The notes below the pieces were generated by a model that saw only the letters and a list, made by a program, of their open reading frames with translations, was not told where the DNA came from and made no database searches. A stretch of 64,000 bases of DNA from Harmothoe impar (Eukaryota > Annelida > Polychaeta > Phyllodocida > Polynoidae): assembly GCA_947462335.1 (NCBI GenBank), contig OX381721.1, forward strand, positions 7,006,001 to 7,070,000, in the 5' to 3' direction. A program made the position numbers and the translations under genes. Numbering within the stretch: the first letter of the stretch is position 1; every line of letters begins with the position of its first letter. Shown here one piece after another: positions 60,701-64,000 of this stretch.

Positions 60701-63643
60701 AACGTGCTGGGGGCTGTGTGAACGTGTTGGGAGCTGTGTGAATGTGCTGGGGGCTGTGTGAACGTGTTGGGAGCTGTGTGAACGTGCTGGGGGCTGTTTG
60801 AACGTGTTGGGGCTGTGTTGACGTGTTGGGAGCTGTGTGGGCGTGCTGGGAGCTGGGTGAAACCGGGGGGGAGGGCTGTCTGGCTGGTTCGGAGCTGTGT
60901 GGACACACTAACCATTGACATAAATACCTCGTCAGTTACCTATATTATGGAATGGGATTTCTTAGAGCAAATATTTCTCTATGGACTGGTGAAAGAAGAA
61001 TATGTTTAAGTATCGCAGGACACAAACATTTCTTTTGGCACCTCCCTAACACTGGGTTATCAGCATTTTAATTTGATTTAACACCAAATACATAATAATT
61101 TGGGTCAGATCTAAATATTTTAGCATGAACACAGGGTTTTTAAGGCTGCTGTAGATTTGCATCTCAAATATAAGTACTGTAAATCCTGCCTATCCCTGTC
61201 TATAAGCCAGCCGCCAACCTTGAGAATAGAATAGACGCCTGATTGACTTTTTGACATATCCAATGGCTGTATGATGAGATCCTATAATTTATGGAGAATC
61301 AGTTGCACCCACCGGTATAAGGTTTTCTGTAGTCTAATACCTAAACTATCCCTCCTTCTAGAATTCATACCTGTAAATATAAAGTATTTTTAGCGGCATA
61401 ATGATAATATGGTTCTCAATGTGACTGCTTTGGCTGAATTTGCTGTTATGATAAACTCTCTTAATGAGGGCCTCTGTTTGGTCTATAACTGATTTTCTTT
61501 TTACCTTAAAGATGTATTATTCCCAGTAAGTGACTATAAACTTAATACATAAACCCATTGTTTTCCTTCCAGGTGCTTTCAGCTGAGCAACCAGAATACT
61601 GGGCCCGGGACGACCCACCTATTCCAATTGAGGAACCCGAAGCTGCTCCAGCCGAAGCAACCCCAGCAGCCGGAAAGTCTGATGAACCCGCTAAACCAGC
61701 AGAAGCAGCTTCATCTAAGCCTACCCCAACCCCTGCTAAGGTAGGACTGCATAAAATGAAGAAAGATGTATTCAGTGTTTTTAACAACAATGGCTTTTCA
61801 TGTAATGTACCAGAGTAATAGGATTACGTAAGTTTGTACAGGATAGGGTGCGTCCCACCCTTCCTGGCACAATGTGACTGTCTTAAAGAGAATTTTAATG
61901 CGATAAAGTTGCACATAGGAAGAAATTGTCTAGAGTTGAATACATAGAAACCCTTGTATTTTATTGAGACTTGCGAGCACAGTTAATCAAAGATGGGTTT
62001 GATAATTAAACTCTTTTTCAGTGTTTCCTTTGGGCCACCCAATATGATATACCAGTACAGGTAATTCCAGATAAAATTTAATTCCTTAGAAATTGTATTG
62101 ATAAAATGTTGGGCCAGTGTTAGTGGCTACCCCTGTGACATGCCCACACTATTTGTCGGTTAACAGATGGCAGAACCCACCGGGGTGGAGGACATCATTC
62201 CATTAGCTGCCCAGCAGACATCGGCCCCGGCAGAGTTTGTAATCGGGGACCCAGACACGATCAGTAACGCTTCATCTAACTTGGACCGCACCGGGTCTGA
62301 ACTGCGCCAGAGAAATGTTGGCAGGTGAGATGTAGTTGAAATTAATGTTTTGATTGTATATATCCAAAGATAGAATTGGCTAGGTTAGAGCAGTAGACAT
62401 ATGTTTAGGACTTATACTAAACATAATACGATGTATTTGATATACAAAATGTAGTTCTGCAGGTGTTTCTTACTGCAATGTTACTAGTGCAAAGGGGAAA
62501 ACAGTTCTCAATAGCGAACAAAAGTATGTAATTTGATAATCAGTGAAAAAGAGGACCAGTTTCAATAGTTCTCTTAGTTCTAATAGTTCTCTCTTATACC
62601 TATCTTTAGTGTACATAAATATGCCTTTCCCTACTTAGATTATAAAAATACATACGTTGCTGTTTGTCTAAAAACCAACAGTTCCAGCGACATGGGACTA
62701 GGGAAGATACAGCTGACTCTGCGCTACAGCTCCCAGCGCAGCCGTCTCATCGCTGTGGTACACAAGTGCCTGTAAGTATACCTTTCAAGTCGCTCAACAT
62801 AGTAATAAAGACACAGTTCATGGCTTTGTTGTTAAATACAATAATTATATATGATATTATGAATTATGATAGTTCTTTACTTTTTGCATCATGTGTGGCT
62901 CCCTGTACCCTTTTGTTAGCATACATTATTATATATATAGCTAAGTGAAAGCAGATATTACCAGAAAATATTTTTAAAAAATATTAGATTTAATTTGGTT
63001 GATTACTAGCCAGGGTAGATATGTTCTATGAAGGATAAAGAAAGATCATATAACACTGAGAAGGAACATACCTTCTGTTTATTTAATTTGAATATGAACT
63101 TTTCTTTTCTGAACAGGAATCTTATCCCGTGTGATGATGACAACCTAGCAGACCCCTATATCCGTCTCTACCTACTCCCGGATAGATCATCTGCAAGCAA
63201 GCGCAAGACACAAACTGTAAAGAATAATCTCATGCCGGTCTTTGATGAAACGTAAGTCACTTTTCCTTATTTTTCCTCTGTTATCTTACACATTACTGCA
63301 TTTGACTTGATAGAAGATTATTCTAAGTTTTTTTTAAATACCCAGGGCCTATCTCAGACAAGAAGTAAAATGCTTTTTTGGCAAAAATAAAATGATAAAA
63401 GTTAAAGTTCGTTTGATCATTCAAGTTACCTACCATCTAAACACAGCACTATGAAATATGAATGATGTTTCTTCTCAATATTTCCAGATTCGAATGGCAA
63501 CTACCCCTGAACCAGGTGACCCAGCGAACACTAGATATCCAAGTGAAGAACAAGAACTCAATGTTCTCTAAGGCGCGTGTACACATGGGACAAGTGGTCA
63601 TCAACCTAGCAGAAGTGGACCTGACCAAGGCTAGCACTGAATG
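20004..63643 (+). CDS. ESYT2: Extended synaptotagmin 2-like (ESYT2), all but the last exon
   Basis: The core exons join in phase to about 805 codons. Domains (residues without optional exons): N-terminal membrane hairpin VGMLVGIWTVGYFRFSATW (about 32-60), SMP lipid-transfer domain (about 112-298, from AEWLNK to LHYPMPQ), C2A (299-430; calcium-loop acids in GKGKSDPY and DQDPGDDDELG), C2B (about 440-570; SEPSPYVK has no Asp at the usual position, so calcium binding there is doubtful), Pro/Ala-rich linker, C2C (about 680 onward; DDDNLADPYIRLYLLPD). In the family the protein tethers ER to plasma membrane and moves glycerolipids through the SMP tube. Core exons: 20004-20312, 22082-22123, 40539-40676, 41029-41105, 42155-42221, 42459-42545, 42739-42794, 43096-43216, 43419-43518, 43728-43798, 44058-44140, 44689-44737, 45105-45194, 50330-50431, 53880-54041, 58457-58609, 61573-61740, 62167-62324, 62682-62771, 63117-63251, 63488-63643. 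Several extra in-frame exons are listed separately. ESYT1 or ESYT3 orthology is possible, but the divergent DYNC2I1 neighbour favours ESYT2. Confidence 0.93.
21355..21620. repeat. Palindromic 'ATGCAT' MITE-like repeat, copy 2
   Basis: GCATGAATGCAGCTATGATG, CATGAATGCATCATGCCG, GATGCTTGAATGCAGCAG and GGGCTGCATTCATGCATCAC alternate in opposite orientations; it ends GTCCTTAAAGG. Same family as 1-152. Confidence 0.7.
21750..21781. repeat. (TG)n followed by a 20-base G run
   Basis: GTGTGTGTGTGTG continues into an uninterrupted G tract at 21762-21781. Similar pure G/C tracts occur at 23682-23695 and 26763-26787. Confidence 0.85.
22082..22123 (+). CDS. ESYT2: ESYT2 exon 2: start of SMP domain
   Basis: 42 nt, phase 0, acceptor TTCTTGCAG, donor GTAAGT. 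Reads VFFPDVERAEWLNK, the invariant entry to the SMP domain (the human protein has a very similar FPD..RAEWLNK). Confidence 0.95.
22565..22700. repeat. 'CATATAACCCGCAC' interspersed repeat
   Basis: Contains CTCGCATAACCCACATCTGG and AACCCGCGGGTT, and ends GAGACTTTACGGTATGC. The end matches the copy at 59185-59322. Confidence 0.5.
22764..22864. repeat. 101-bp near-perfect palindrome (50-bp arms)
   Basis: Left arm starts CTTAAGGCTTCATATTC and continues to ATTATGC; the right arm is its reverse complement with one mismatch, around the single base at 22814. It lies within a larger ATGCAT-family repeat (22693-22935) and would fold into a long hairpin. Confidence 0.92.
22940..23420. repeat. 'ATGCAT' repeat copy with a nested insertion
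   Basis: Begins AACCCTTGAAGGACAGCATGATG and ends GACATGCCGTCCTTAGAGGGTT, the usual family ends. About 190 bp in the middle (roughly 23060-23250) is foreign and carries a 'GTGTCG(N)GTCGTTTTTTA' tandem motif, apparently a later insertion. Confidence 0.6.
24867..25015. repeat. 'ATGCAT' repeat, diverged copy
   Basis: Starts AGTCCTTTAAAGACGGCATTG; contains GTCATGCAGACCC and ends GGATCAGCGTAA. A decayed member of the family. Confidence 0.5.
25447..25620. repeat. 'ATGCAT' repeat copy
   Basis: GATCAGGGCTGCA..., GTCGACATGATGCATTTATAC and ACTGGTGAGTTACTCACCA mark the inner palindrome typical of the family. Confidence 0.6.
26763..26787. repeat. C homopolymer (25 bases)
   Basis: Uninterrupted C run in ESYT2 intron 2. 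It makes open frames here meaningless and may be unstable in assemblies. Confidence 0.9.
27105..27300. mobile_element. Palindromic 'TCTACAGTA' element
   Basis: Alternating ATCTACAGTATATTCTACTG and its inverse across the whole block, with ends ACGGTAAAAAGTTGG and AACTATTTACAGTGT. The centre is the repeated phrase TCTACTGTA. Probably a small foldback MITE. Confidence 0.65.
28143..28362. repeat. 'ATGCAT' repeat copy with clear inverted ends
   Basis: Begins AGCCCTTTAAGGCCAGCATAATG and ends AAGCATGATGCTGCCCTTAAAG, so the termini are inverted copies of CTTTAAGG(N)CAGCAT. This best shows the element's ends. Confidence 0.7.
28496..28750. mobile_element. Harbinger-like MITE, copy B (TTA duplication)
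   Basis: Left end GGGAGTGGTCATTTTTTAAC, right end GTTAATAAATGACCACTCCC. Exactly flanked by TTA (28493-28495 and 28751-28753), the usual PIF/Harbinger TWA duplication. Inside are C runs and the 'AAATTTTTTTGGTCCCCTC' phrase seen in copy A. Confidence 0.8.
28818..28920. repeat. 'ATGCAT' repeat, partial copy
   Basis: AGTCCTTTGAGGACAGCACAGTG then GCCCTAGCGAGTAACTC; only one half of the usual palindrome. Confidence 0.5.
28930..29273. mobile_element. Element with 'GGGTTCTCC(A/C)CAC' inverted ends
   Basis: Left end GGGTTCTCCCCACACTG, right end CAGTGTGAATTTTTGAGTCTGTGGAGAACCCTG. The left part is a GC-rich block of CGCCGGTGTCATTTT-like repeats, the right part AT-rich. Boundaries by eye. Confidence 0.45.
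29575..29793. mobile_element. TA-flanked inverted-repeat MITE
   Basis: GGGTAGATTCGCCATGAGTC at the left and GACTCAAGGTGAATCTACCC at the right are inverted with two mismatches, flanked by TA on both sides. Fits a Tc1/mariner-type non-autonomous element. Confidence 0.7.
30300..30608. repeat. 'ATGCAT' repeat copy with a GTACC side-hairpin
   Basis: TAGTGCTTTAGTATGATGTG, then the ATGCAT blocks, then a second small inverted structure (GGTTGAGTACCTGTCCAAG ... GGGGTACCAACTTG) that also occurs at 37240-37305. Confidence 0.65.
31647..31745. repeat. Inverted-repeat hairpin (about 26-bp arms)
   Basis: GATCACTGTGCATGTCACAA and TTGTGACATGCGGAGTGATC are imperfect inverted copies about 47 bp apart. Confidence 0.75.
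32108..32290. repeat. 'ATGCAT' repeat, diverged copy
   Basis: Starts TTTAAGATCAGCATGGTGCTT; contains CATGCAGCACTAGCGAGTTAC and TCGGCATGATATATACGCAC. Confidence 0.5.
33696..34399. mobile_element. Non-autonomous element with 15-bp perfect inverted ends (704 bp)
   Basis: AACTCTTCCTTTACC at 33696-33710 is exactly inverted at 34385-34399. The interior has a tandem CCGTACACGCATT(A)TTGCGAGTT motif, then AT-rich sequence with no coding frame. Confidence 0.7.
34843..35442. mobile_element. Non-autonomous element with CAGGCAAG ends (600 bp)
   Basis: CAGGCAAGGGAAAAGGGATATCC at the left pairs with GGGATACCCCTTTCTGCTTGCCTG at the right (a few mismatches). No coding frame. Target duplication not resolved. 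Confidence 0.6.
35822..36133. repeat. Local duplication, two imperfect copies of about 130 bp
   Basis: 35822-35955 and 36008-36133 share GACACAATGCATAC, TTTTTGTCAA, AAAGGTTATAC and CCAAAATAAGAGGTC in the same order and each end in a G-rich tract. Confidence 0.65.
37217..37500. repeat. 'ATGCAT' repeat copy with a GTACC side-hairpin
   Basis: Starts CCCTTTAAAGCCCTAGCG; a GCCGAGTACCTGTCTCGGC hairpin pairs again with GGGTACCGAGATC; then ATGCAT blocks; ends GGCACGATGCTGCCTTAAAAG. Confidence 0.65.
37954..38213. repeat. 'ATGCAT' repeat copy, near full length
   Basis: Begins AATCCTTTAAAGACTGCTTAG, contains CCATGAATGCAGCCCTGACG and its inverse AAGGTTGCATTCATGCATTA, then ACTCCCAACAGGTCGGCATG, and ends CATGCCGCCCATAAAGGGTTG. 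Confidence 0.7.
39605..39943. mobile_element. Non-autonomous element 'CAGTGGCGTAGG' (copy 1)
   Basis: Left end CAGTGGCGTAGGAAAAGGGGG, right end TTCCTACGCCTCTG, short inverted ends, flanked by TGCTT on both sides. GC-rich edges with long G/C runs. A second copy lies at 52445-52771. Confidence 0.65.
40539..40676 (+). CDS. ESYT2: ESYT2 exon 3: SMP domain
   Basis: 46 codons, phase 0, acceptor CTTGCAG, donor GTAAGT. Starts MVKQMWPYIGEYVKGIL (human TVKHMWPFI...), ends FRFEKIDLGDA. Confidence 0.95.
41029..41105 (+). CDS. ESYT2: ESYT2 exon 4: SMP domain
   Basis: 77 nt, acceptor TTTGCAG, donor GTAAGT. Reads PPRIGGVKVYIDNIKRDEII and MDLEI, ending two bases into a codon completed by exon 5. Confidence 0.94.
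41364..41893. mobile_element. pogo/mariner-like MITE (TA-flanked)
   Basis: Left end CAGTAAAACTTCGTTATAAG, right end CTTATAACGAAGTTTCACTG, each flanked by TA. The interior repeats 'CTCCTTATAAGCAAGGTC'. It sits in ESYT2 intron 4. Confidence 0.8.
41910..42142. repeat. 'CATATAACCCGCAC' interspersed repeat
   Basis: CCGAATAACCCACATCTCATGCATAACCC and later GTATAACCTACACC and GCATATAACTCGCGG; same family as 1747-1950. It ends just before the ESYT2 exon 5 acceptor. Confidence 0.5.
42155..42221 (+). CDS. ESYT2: ESYT2 exon 5: SMP domain
   Basis: 67 nt, completing the split Phe codon, then LASDTNIKVCLKGMNAGIKD and LM. Acceptor CCTGCAG, donor GTGAGT. Confidence 0.94.
42459..42545 (+). CDS. ESYT2: ESYT2 exon 6: SMP domain
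   Basis: 29 codons, phase 0. Starts IHGHLRVVMQLC (human IHGTMRVILEPL) and ends GGLNVFFLNPP. Acceptor TTTCAG, donor GTCAGT. Confidence 0.95.
42739..42794 (+). CDS. ESYT2: ESYT2 exon 7: SMP domain
   Basis: 56 nt. Reads TVDFDLTNAANFLDLPML, ending AG of a Ser codon. Acceptor AAACAG, donor GTATGT. Confidence 0.93.
43096..43216 (+). CDS. ESYT2: ESYT2 exon 8: end of SMP domain
   Basis: 121 nt. Completes Ser, then NSLRSVIQDQLNYYLVLPNK ... LQRLHYPMPQ, the conserved end of the SMP domain (human NYLVLPNRI). Acceptor TTGTTAG, donor GTAGGT. Confidence 0.95.
43419..43518 (+). CDS. ESYT2: ESYT2 exon 9: start of C2A
   Basis: 100 nt. Starts GVLRLHMVAGRELKKADF and includes GKGKSDPYAKIF with the Asp of calcium loop 1. 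Acceptor TTTACAG, donor GTGAGT. Confidence 0.95.
43728..43798 (+). CDS. ESYT2: ESYT2 exon 10: C2A
   Basis: 71 nt. IGAQTFKTKVIENTVSPVWN then SYFE, the C2 'P.WN..F' motif. Acceptor ATTACAG, donor GTAAGA. Confidence 0.95.
44058..44140 (+). CDS. ESYT2: ESYT2 exon 11: C2A, calcium loop 3
   Basis: 83 nt. AVVDQKHGQFAELEVLDQDP then GDDDELG; the acidic cluster forms the third calcium-binding loop. Ends AC of a Thr codon; donor GTAAGT. Confidence 0.95.
44204..44305 (+). CDS. ESYT2: ESYT2 candidate cassette exon (34 codons) inside C2A
   Basis: 102 nt with a strong pyrimidine tract and acceptor (TTCTCCTCTAG) and donor GTGAGT, and no stop in the phase set by exon 11. Inclusion leaves the frame unchanged into exon 13. 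Starts TKRNIGSAFSVHLYTYYHGF. Direct exon 11 to exon 13 splicing gives a normal C2 sequence, so this segment, if used, inserts just after calcium loop 3. Chance signals are possible. Confidence 0.35.
44689..44737 (+). CDS. ESYT2: ESYT2 exon: C2A strand 7
   Basis: 49 nt. Completes Thr/Leu, then ASVDIQNVAEKGSVDT. Acceptor TAAACAG, donor GTGAGT. Confidence 0.92.
45105..45194 (+). CDS. ESYT2: ESYT2 exon: end of C2A
   Basis: 30 codons, phase 0. WLPLENVETGMVHIRALWLH then LSKDPKDLEK (human WFTLDEV..GKLHLRLEWL). Acceptor TGACAG, donor GTAAGC. Confidence 0.94.
46018..46032 (+). CDS. ESYT2: ESYT2 candidate microexon 1 (AMKNT), C2A-C2B linker
   Basis: 15 nt, acceptor GTTTTAG, donor GTAATA, phase 0 on both sides. 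Starts Ala-hydrophobic-Lys like the later linker exon AIKSNQ. Very short exons can arise by chance, so the evidence is only the paired splice sites, phase and location. Confidence 0.4.
46033..47406. other. ESYT2 intron, nothing recognisable
   Basis: AT-rich sequence without repeats I recognise or further convincing exons. Confidence 0.45.
47407..47448 (+). CDS. ESYT2: ESYT2 candidate microexon 2 (14 codons), C2A-C2B linker
   Basis: 42 nt, acceptor TAACCCAG, donor GTAAGT, phase 0. Reads EENARHIRDREYNS, a charged linker-type peptide with coding-like GC content compared with its flanks (CGCCACATCCGTGATCGCGA). Confidence 0.5.
47531..47941. mobile_element. Inverted-repeat MITE with TAA target duplication
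   Basis: Left GACCACACCACAAAAAGA, right TCTTTTGGTGTGGCC, flanked by TAA on both sides (47528-47530 and 47942-47944). Resembles the element at 13816 in end sequence (GGCCAC) and duplication. The open frame at 47655-47867 is inside it and not a gene. Confidence 0.65.
48276..48311 (+). CDS. ESYT2: ESYT2 candidate microexon 3 (12 codons), C2A-C2B linker
   Basis: 36 nt, acceptor GTTTTACCAG, donor GTAATA, phase 0. Reads AVINRRMSKKDS, with possible Ser phosphorylation context (RRMS, KKDS). Same donor sequence as microexon 1. Confidence 0.5.
48968..49336 (-). pseudogene. Open frame of 122 codons, unknown, possible mobile-element relic
   Basis: Minus-strand frame starting MDPTGARVTYSGVIRCLFKP inside an ESYT2 intron. 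Further minus-strand protein-like phrases without a continuous frame follow upstream (around 49440-49600). I recognise no family. It could be a decayed transposase or other insertion, or chance. Confidence 0.25.
50330..50431 (+). CDS. ESYT2: ESYT2 exon: linker and start of C2B
   Basis: 34 codons, phase 0. AIKSNQEQETSSITEDHLSA then ALLMVHLDSAKALP (human ALLILYLDSARNLP). Acceptor AATTGTAG, donor GTAAGT. Confidence 0.95.
52156..52924. mobile_element. TA-flanked 'TTTCGCGC' MITE carrying a nested insertion
   Basis: Left end CTGTAAACGTATATATTTTCGCGC, right end GCGAAAATTAATACGTTTACAG, flanked by TA on both sides; repeated TTTCGCGCA units inside. A second element (52445-52771) is inserted in the middle, so this one is older. 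Confidence 0.75.
52445..52771. mobile_element. Non-autonomous element 'AGTGGCGTTGG' (copy 2), nested
   Basis: AGTGGCGTTGGAAAAGGGGG ... GATTTGCTTCCTACGCCTCAGG, colinear with the element at 39605-39943 (shared CCTGAATATGTT, AAAAGTGGGGGCAGAG and CAATACAAG(C/T)GTGT). Inserted in the TTTCGCGC element. Confidence 0.7.
53880..54041 (+). CDS. ESYT2: ESYT2 exon: C2B core
   Basis: 54 codons, phase 0. RSKKSMSEPSPYVKLTLGNL ... SDPKWEENFQFLVHDPRNQD then MLVE (human PVWEENFTFFIHNPKRQDLEVE). The loop-1 acidic residue is replaced (SEPSPY). Acceptor TTTGCAG, donor GTAAGA. Confidence 0.95.
54404..54570. repeat. 90-bp local tandem duplication
   Basis: AATAGTCCTCAAATAGATGT and the following sequence recur with period 90 (54404 and 54494), with one or two differences. 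Second copy incomplete. Confidence 0.85.
55147..55173 (+). CDS. ESYT2: ESYT2 alternative exon a: start of alternative C2B half (VYDSNSKKK)
   Basis: 27 nt, acceptor TTCTCCAG, donor GTAGGA, phase 0 after LVE. VYDSNSKKK is a clear relative of VLDGSNKDKK, which opens the constitutive C2B exon at 58457. Using both in one transcript would duplicate a loop, so they look like alternatives. Confidence 0.6.
55320..55460 (+). CDS. ESYT2: ESYT2 alternative last exon b: second version of distal C2B, ends in stop
   Basis: 46 codons plus TAA, acceptor TCTCTTGCATAG, phase 0 after exon a. Ends ...IFRVQEAGKGTITMSGLTIE then YRFIPLLHR and stop. It aligns by pattern with the normal distal C2B (YQLKNSGPQSKITMRLVLR; human FQLSNSGPNSTIKMKIALRVL): aromatic, x-V/L, S/A-G, T/S-I-T-M, then alternating hydrophobics. 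The predicted isoform has complete C2A and C2B but no C2C. An ATTAAA is present near 56030; no closer AATAAA was seen. Confidence 0.5.
   Translation, partial: GQSQVVGVFCMEQLIPGIFRVQEAGKGTITMSGLTIEYRFIPLLHR
55461..58456. other. ESYT2 intron or alternative 3' UTR region
   Basis: Contains a local duplication at about 57083-57160 (TTGAATAA(C/T)T(A/T)AAGGTAT then ATTACACATGTTT), one ATGCAT-family copy (57693-57844) and two weak exon-like pieces I did not accept (57157-57171 and 58318-58376). Otherwise AT-rich. Confidence 0.45.
57693..57844. repeat. 'ATGCAT' repeat copy
   Basis: GACCCTTTATAAATAGCATAG then TTGCCATGATGCATGATC and GTATCGATACACTCCCGAAAG; ends GGGTGCTTTAAGGCGACATAC. Confidence 0.55.
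58457..58609 (+). CDS. ESYT2: ESYT2 exon: distal C2B (constitutive version)
   Basis: 51 codons, phase 0. VLDGSNKDKKLGVMTVSLKS ... YQLKNSGPQSKITMRLVLR. Acceptor GTGTTAG, donor GTATGT. Leads into either 59388 or 61573. Confidence 0.95.
59185..59322. repeat. 'CATATAACCCGCAC' interspersed repeat
   Basis: Starts GGCCGTAAAGTCTCGCC and ends AACAAGACTTTACGGTATG, so the ends are inverted copies of CCGTAAAGTCT. Confidence 0.55.
59388..59714 (+). CDS. ESYT2: ESYT2 alternative post-C2B exon, Glu/Lys/Pro-rich, possible last exon
   Basis: Acceptor TTTCATTCAG, phase 0 after LVLR. Starts ILSREKPLYYTEEEEEIAP, matching in pattern VLSAEQPEYWARDDPP of the exon at 61573. The frame runs 108 codons to TAG at 59712-59714 (…KKKTDVRY). 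AATAAA at 60249-60254 could end such a transcript. A weak in-frame donor (GAT|GTGCGT, 59703) would instead let it splice on to 61573 as a cassette. Charged low-complexity content suggests a disordered tail. Confidence 0.55.
   Translation: MLSREKPLYYTEEEEEIAPAKEQVEKKPSATEKIKQDAPKPATEKQGVQERAMAPKAKDNEPENLTLREKRFGSEKSVQKPIPAAPTKKLQKEKPETSGPKKKTDVRY
60249..60254 (+). terminator. AATAAA downstream of alternative last exon
   Basis: 535 bp after the TAG at 59714, just before the minisatellite. It is the nearest plus-strand polyadenylation signal noticed; use is unproven. Confidence 0.35.
60290..60905. repeat. 20-bp minisatellite (about 30 units)
   Basis: Units GCTGTGTGAACGTGTTGGGA and GCTGTGTGAACGTGCTGGGG alternate, giving a partial 40-bp higher-order period. 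The edges are more variable (GTGGACGTGGTGGGAGCT forms). Open frames here on both strands (for example 60243-60908 minus) come from the repeat. G-rich strand is plus. It lies in an ESYT2 intron. Confidence 0.95.
60906..61572. other. ESYT2 intron, nothing clear
   Basis: AT-rich, with a short CTGTAAATCCTGCCTATCCC-like repeat fragment near 61178-61250. No exon recognised. Confidence 0.4.
61573..61740 (+). CDS. ESYT2: ESYT2 exon: post-C2B, Pro/Ala/Glu-rich linker
   Basis: 56 codons, phase 0. VLSAEQPEYWARDDPPIPIE then Ala/Pro/Glu-rich sequence ending PTPTPAK. Acceptor CCTTCCAG, donor GTAGGA. The VLSAEQPEYW opening parallels ILSREKPLYY at 59388. Confidence 0.9.
62167..62324 (+). CDS. ESYT2: ESYT2 exon: C2B-C2C linker
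   Basis: 158 nt. MAEPTGVEDIIPLAAQQTSA ... SNLDRTGSELRQRNVG (human ATQELRQRLRQLENG in the same place). Acceptor TTAACAG, donor GTGAGA. Confidence 0.9.
62682..62771 (+). CDS. ESYT2: ESYT2 exon: start of C2C
   Basis: 90 nt. SSSDMGLGKIQLTLRYSSQR then SRLIAVVHKC (human LGQIQLTIRHSSQRNKLIVVVHAC). Acceptor CCAACAG, donor GTAAGT. Confidence 0.95.
63117..63251 (+). CDS. ESYT2: ESYT2 exon: C2C core
   Basis: 135 nt. LNLIPCDDDNLADPYIRLYL then LPDRSSASKRKT ... NLMPVFDET; the DDDNLADPY acids and the basic SKRKT strand are C2C hallmarks. Acceptor TGAACAG, donor GTAAGT. Confidence 0.95.
63488..63643 (+). CDS. ESYT2: ESYT2 exon: C2C, last exon inside the window
   Basis: 156 nt. TFEWQLPLNQVTQRTLDIQV ... QVVINLAEVDLTKASTE, ending TG of the expected Trp codon. 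Acceptor TTTCCAG, donor GTCAGT. The final exon (W-x-DL region and C-terminus) lies beyond base 64000. Confidence 0.94.
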
Positions 63644-64000
63644 GTCAGTCCCCCCTATTCACTCCTTCTAACATAGTTTACCTTTCACAGTGTTGCCAAC
63701 CTGGGGCTGTACAGGGGATTATTAGTATCATTTATTGATGAGAATTCCCACTCTTGGTATCAATTTTAGGTGACAGTTCAAAATTGGGAGTTGTAGTGGA
63801 CATTTTGGAAAAGATAGTCAACTAATGCTCTTATGTTGTTTCATGCATGTTTAGGGTCAAACCCTTAAGAGGCATGCACAATAATGCCATGGTTTCGGAT
63901 AATAGGAGGGAAACTATCATTGAATATCTCAAGAACAATCTTATTAATTCAACCTACTTTGAGAATCATAGATGATTTAAAGCCTTGATAATATAGTATG
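63644..64000. other. ESYT2 last intron, partial
   Basis: Intron sequence to the window end; no exon seen. Confidence 0.6.

Noticed and set aside
60243..60908. 221-codon minus-strand open frame (His-Thr-Pro-Gln repeats)
   Set aside because: Entirely the 20-bp minisatellite read in one frame; other frames and the plus strand are also open.
1..64000. CRISPR arrays, operons, tRNA and rRNA genes
   Set aside because: The window is animal nuclear DNA; no regular spacer array, no tRNA-like box A/B pair and no rRNA segment was recognised.

Overview
This is a eukaryotic (metazoan) genomic window, not a prokaryotic one. It has small GT-AG exons, long AT-rich introns, many short non-autonomous DNA transposons and an intact BEL/Pao LTR retrotransposon. 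Nothing in the sequence names the species. The repeat content, compact exons and gene order fit a non-vertebrate animal, probably marine; that is inference.

Layout. Bases 331-19291 (minus strand) hold the 5' half of a gene whose N-terminus and very charged exons match DYNC2I1/WDR60, the dynein-2 intermediate chain. It runs off the left edge. Bases 20004-63643 (plus strand) hold nearly all of an extended synaptotagmin gene (ESYT2-like): membrane hairpin, SMP lipid-transfer domain and C2A, C2B and C2C. Only the last exon is missing. The two start codons are 712 bp apart, head to head. From what I know of the human map, ESYT2 and WDR60 are neighbours in the same divergent order on 7q36, so this looks like an old conserved gene pair with a shared promoter region.

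Mobile DNA. An 8,084-bp BEL/Pao element (4942-13025) sits in a DYNC2I1 intron in the same orientation as the gene. Its 699-bp LTRs read the same, a perfect 5-bp target duplication (ACATT) flanks it, and one uninterrupted 2,094-codon gag-pol frame fills it, so the insertion looks very recent. ESYT2 intron 2 (18.4 kb) and other introns are packed with small inverted-repeat elements: a palindromic 'ATGCAT' family of about 14 copies, Harbinger-like elements with 3-bp TTA/TAA duplications, TA-flanked mariner/pogo-like elements, foldback elements, a LINE 3' end and a 20-bp minisatellite.

Most interesting reading. ESYT2 carries extra exons that keep the reading frame and have good splice sites. These include a second version of the distal half of C2B (55147-55173 plus 55320-55460) that ends in a stop codon, and a second version of the post-C2B exon (59388-59702) that also runs into a stop and is followed by AATAAA. 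Together they predict short isoforms lacking C2C. A run of tiny in-frame exons (15, 42 and 36 nt) lies in the C2A-C2B linker. In DYNC2I1 the charged N-terminal region is built from a series of similar short phase-0 exons, which suggests repeated exon duplication. None of this has been checked against transcripts.
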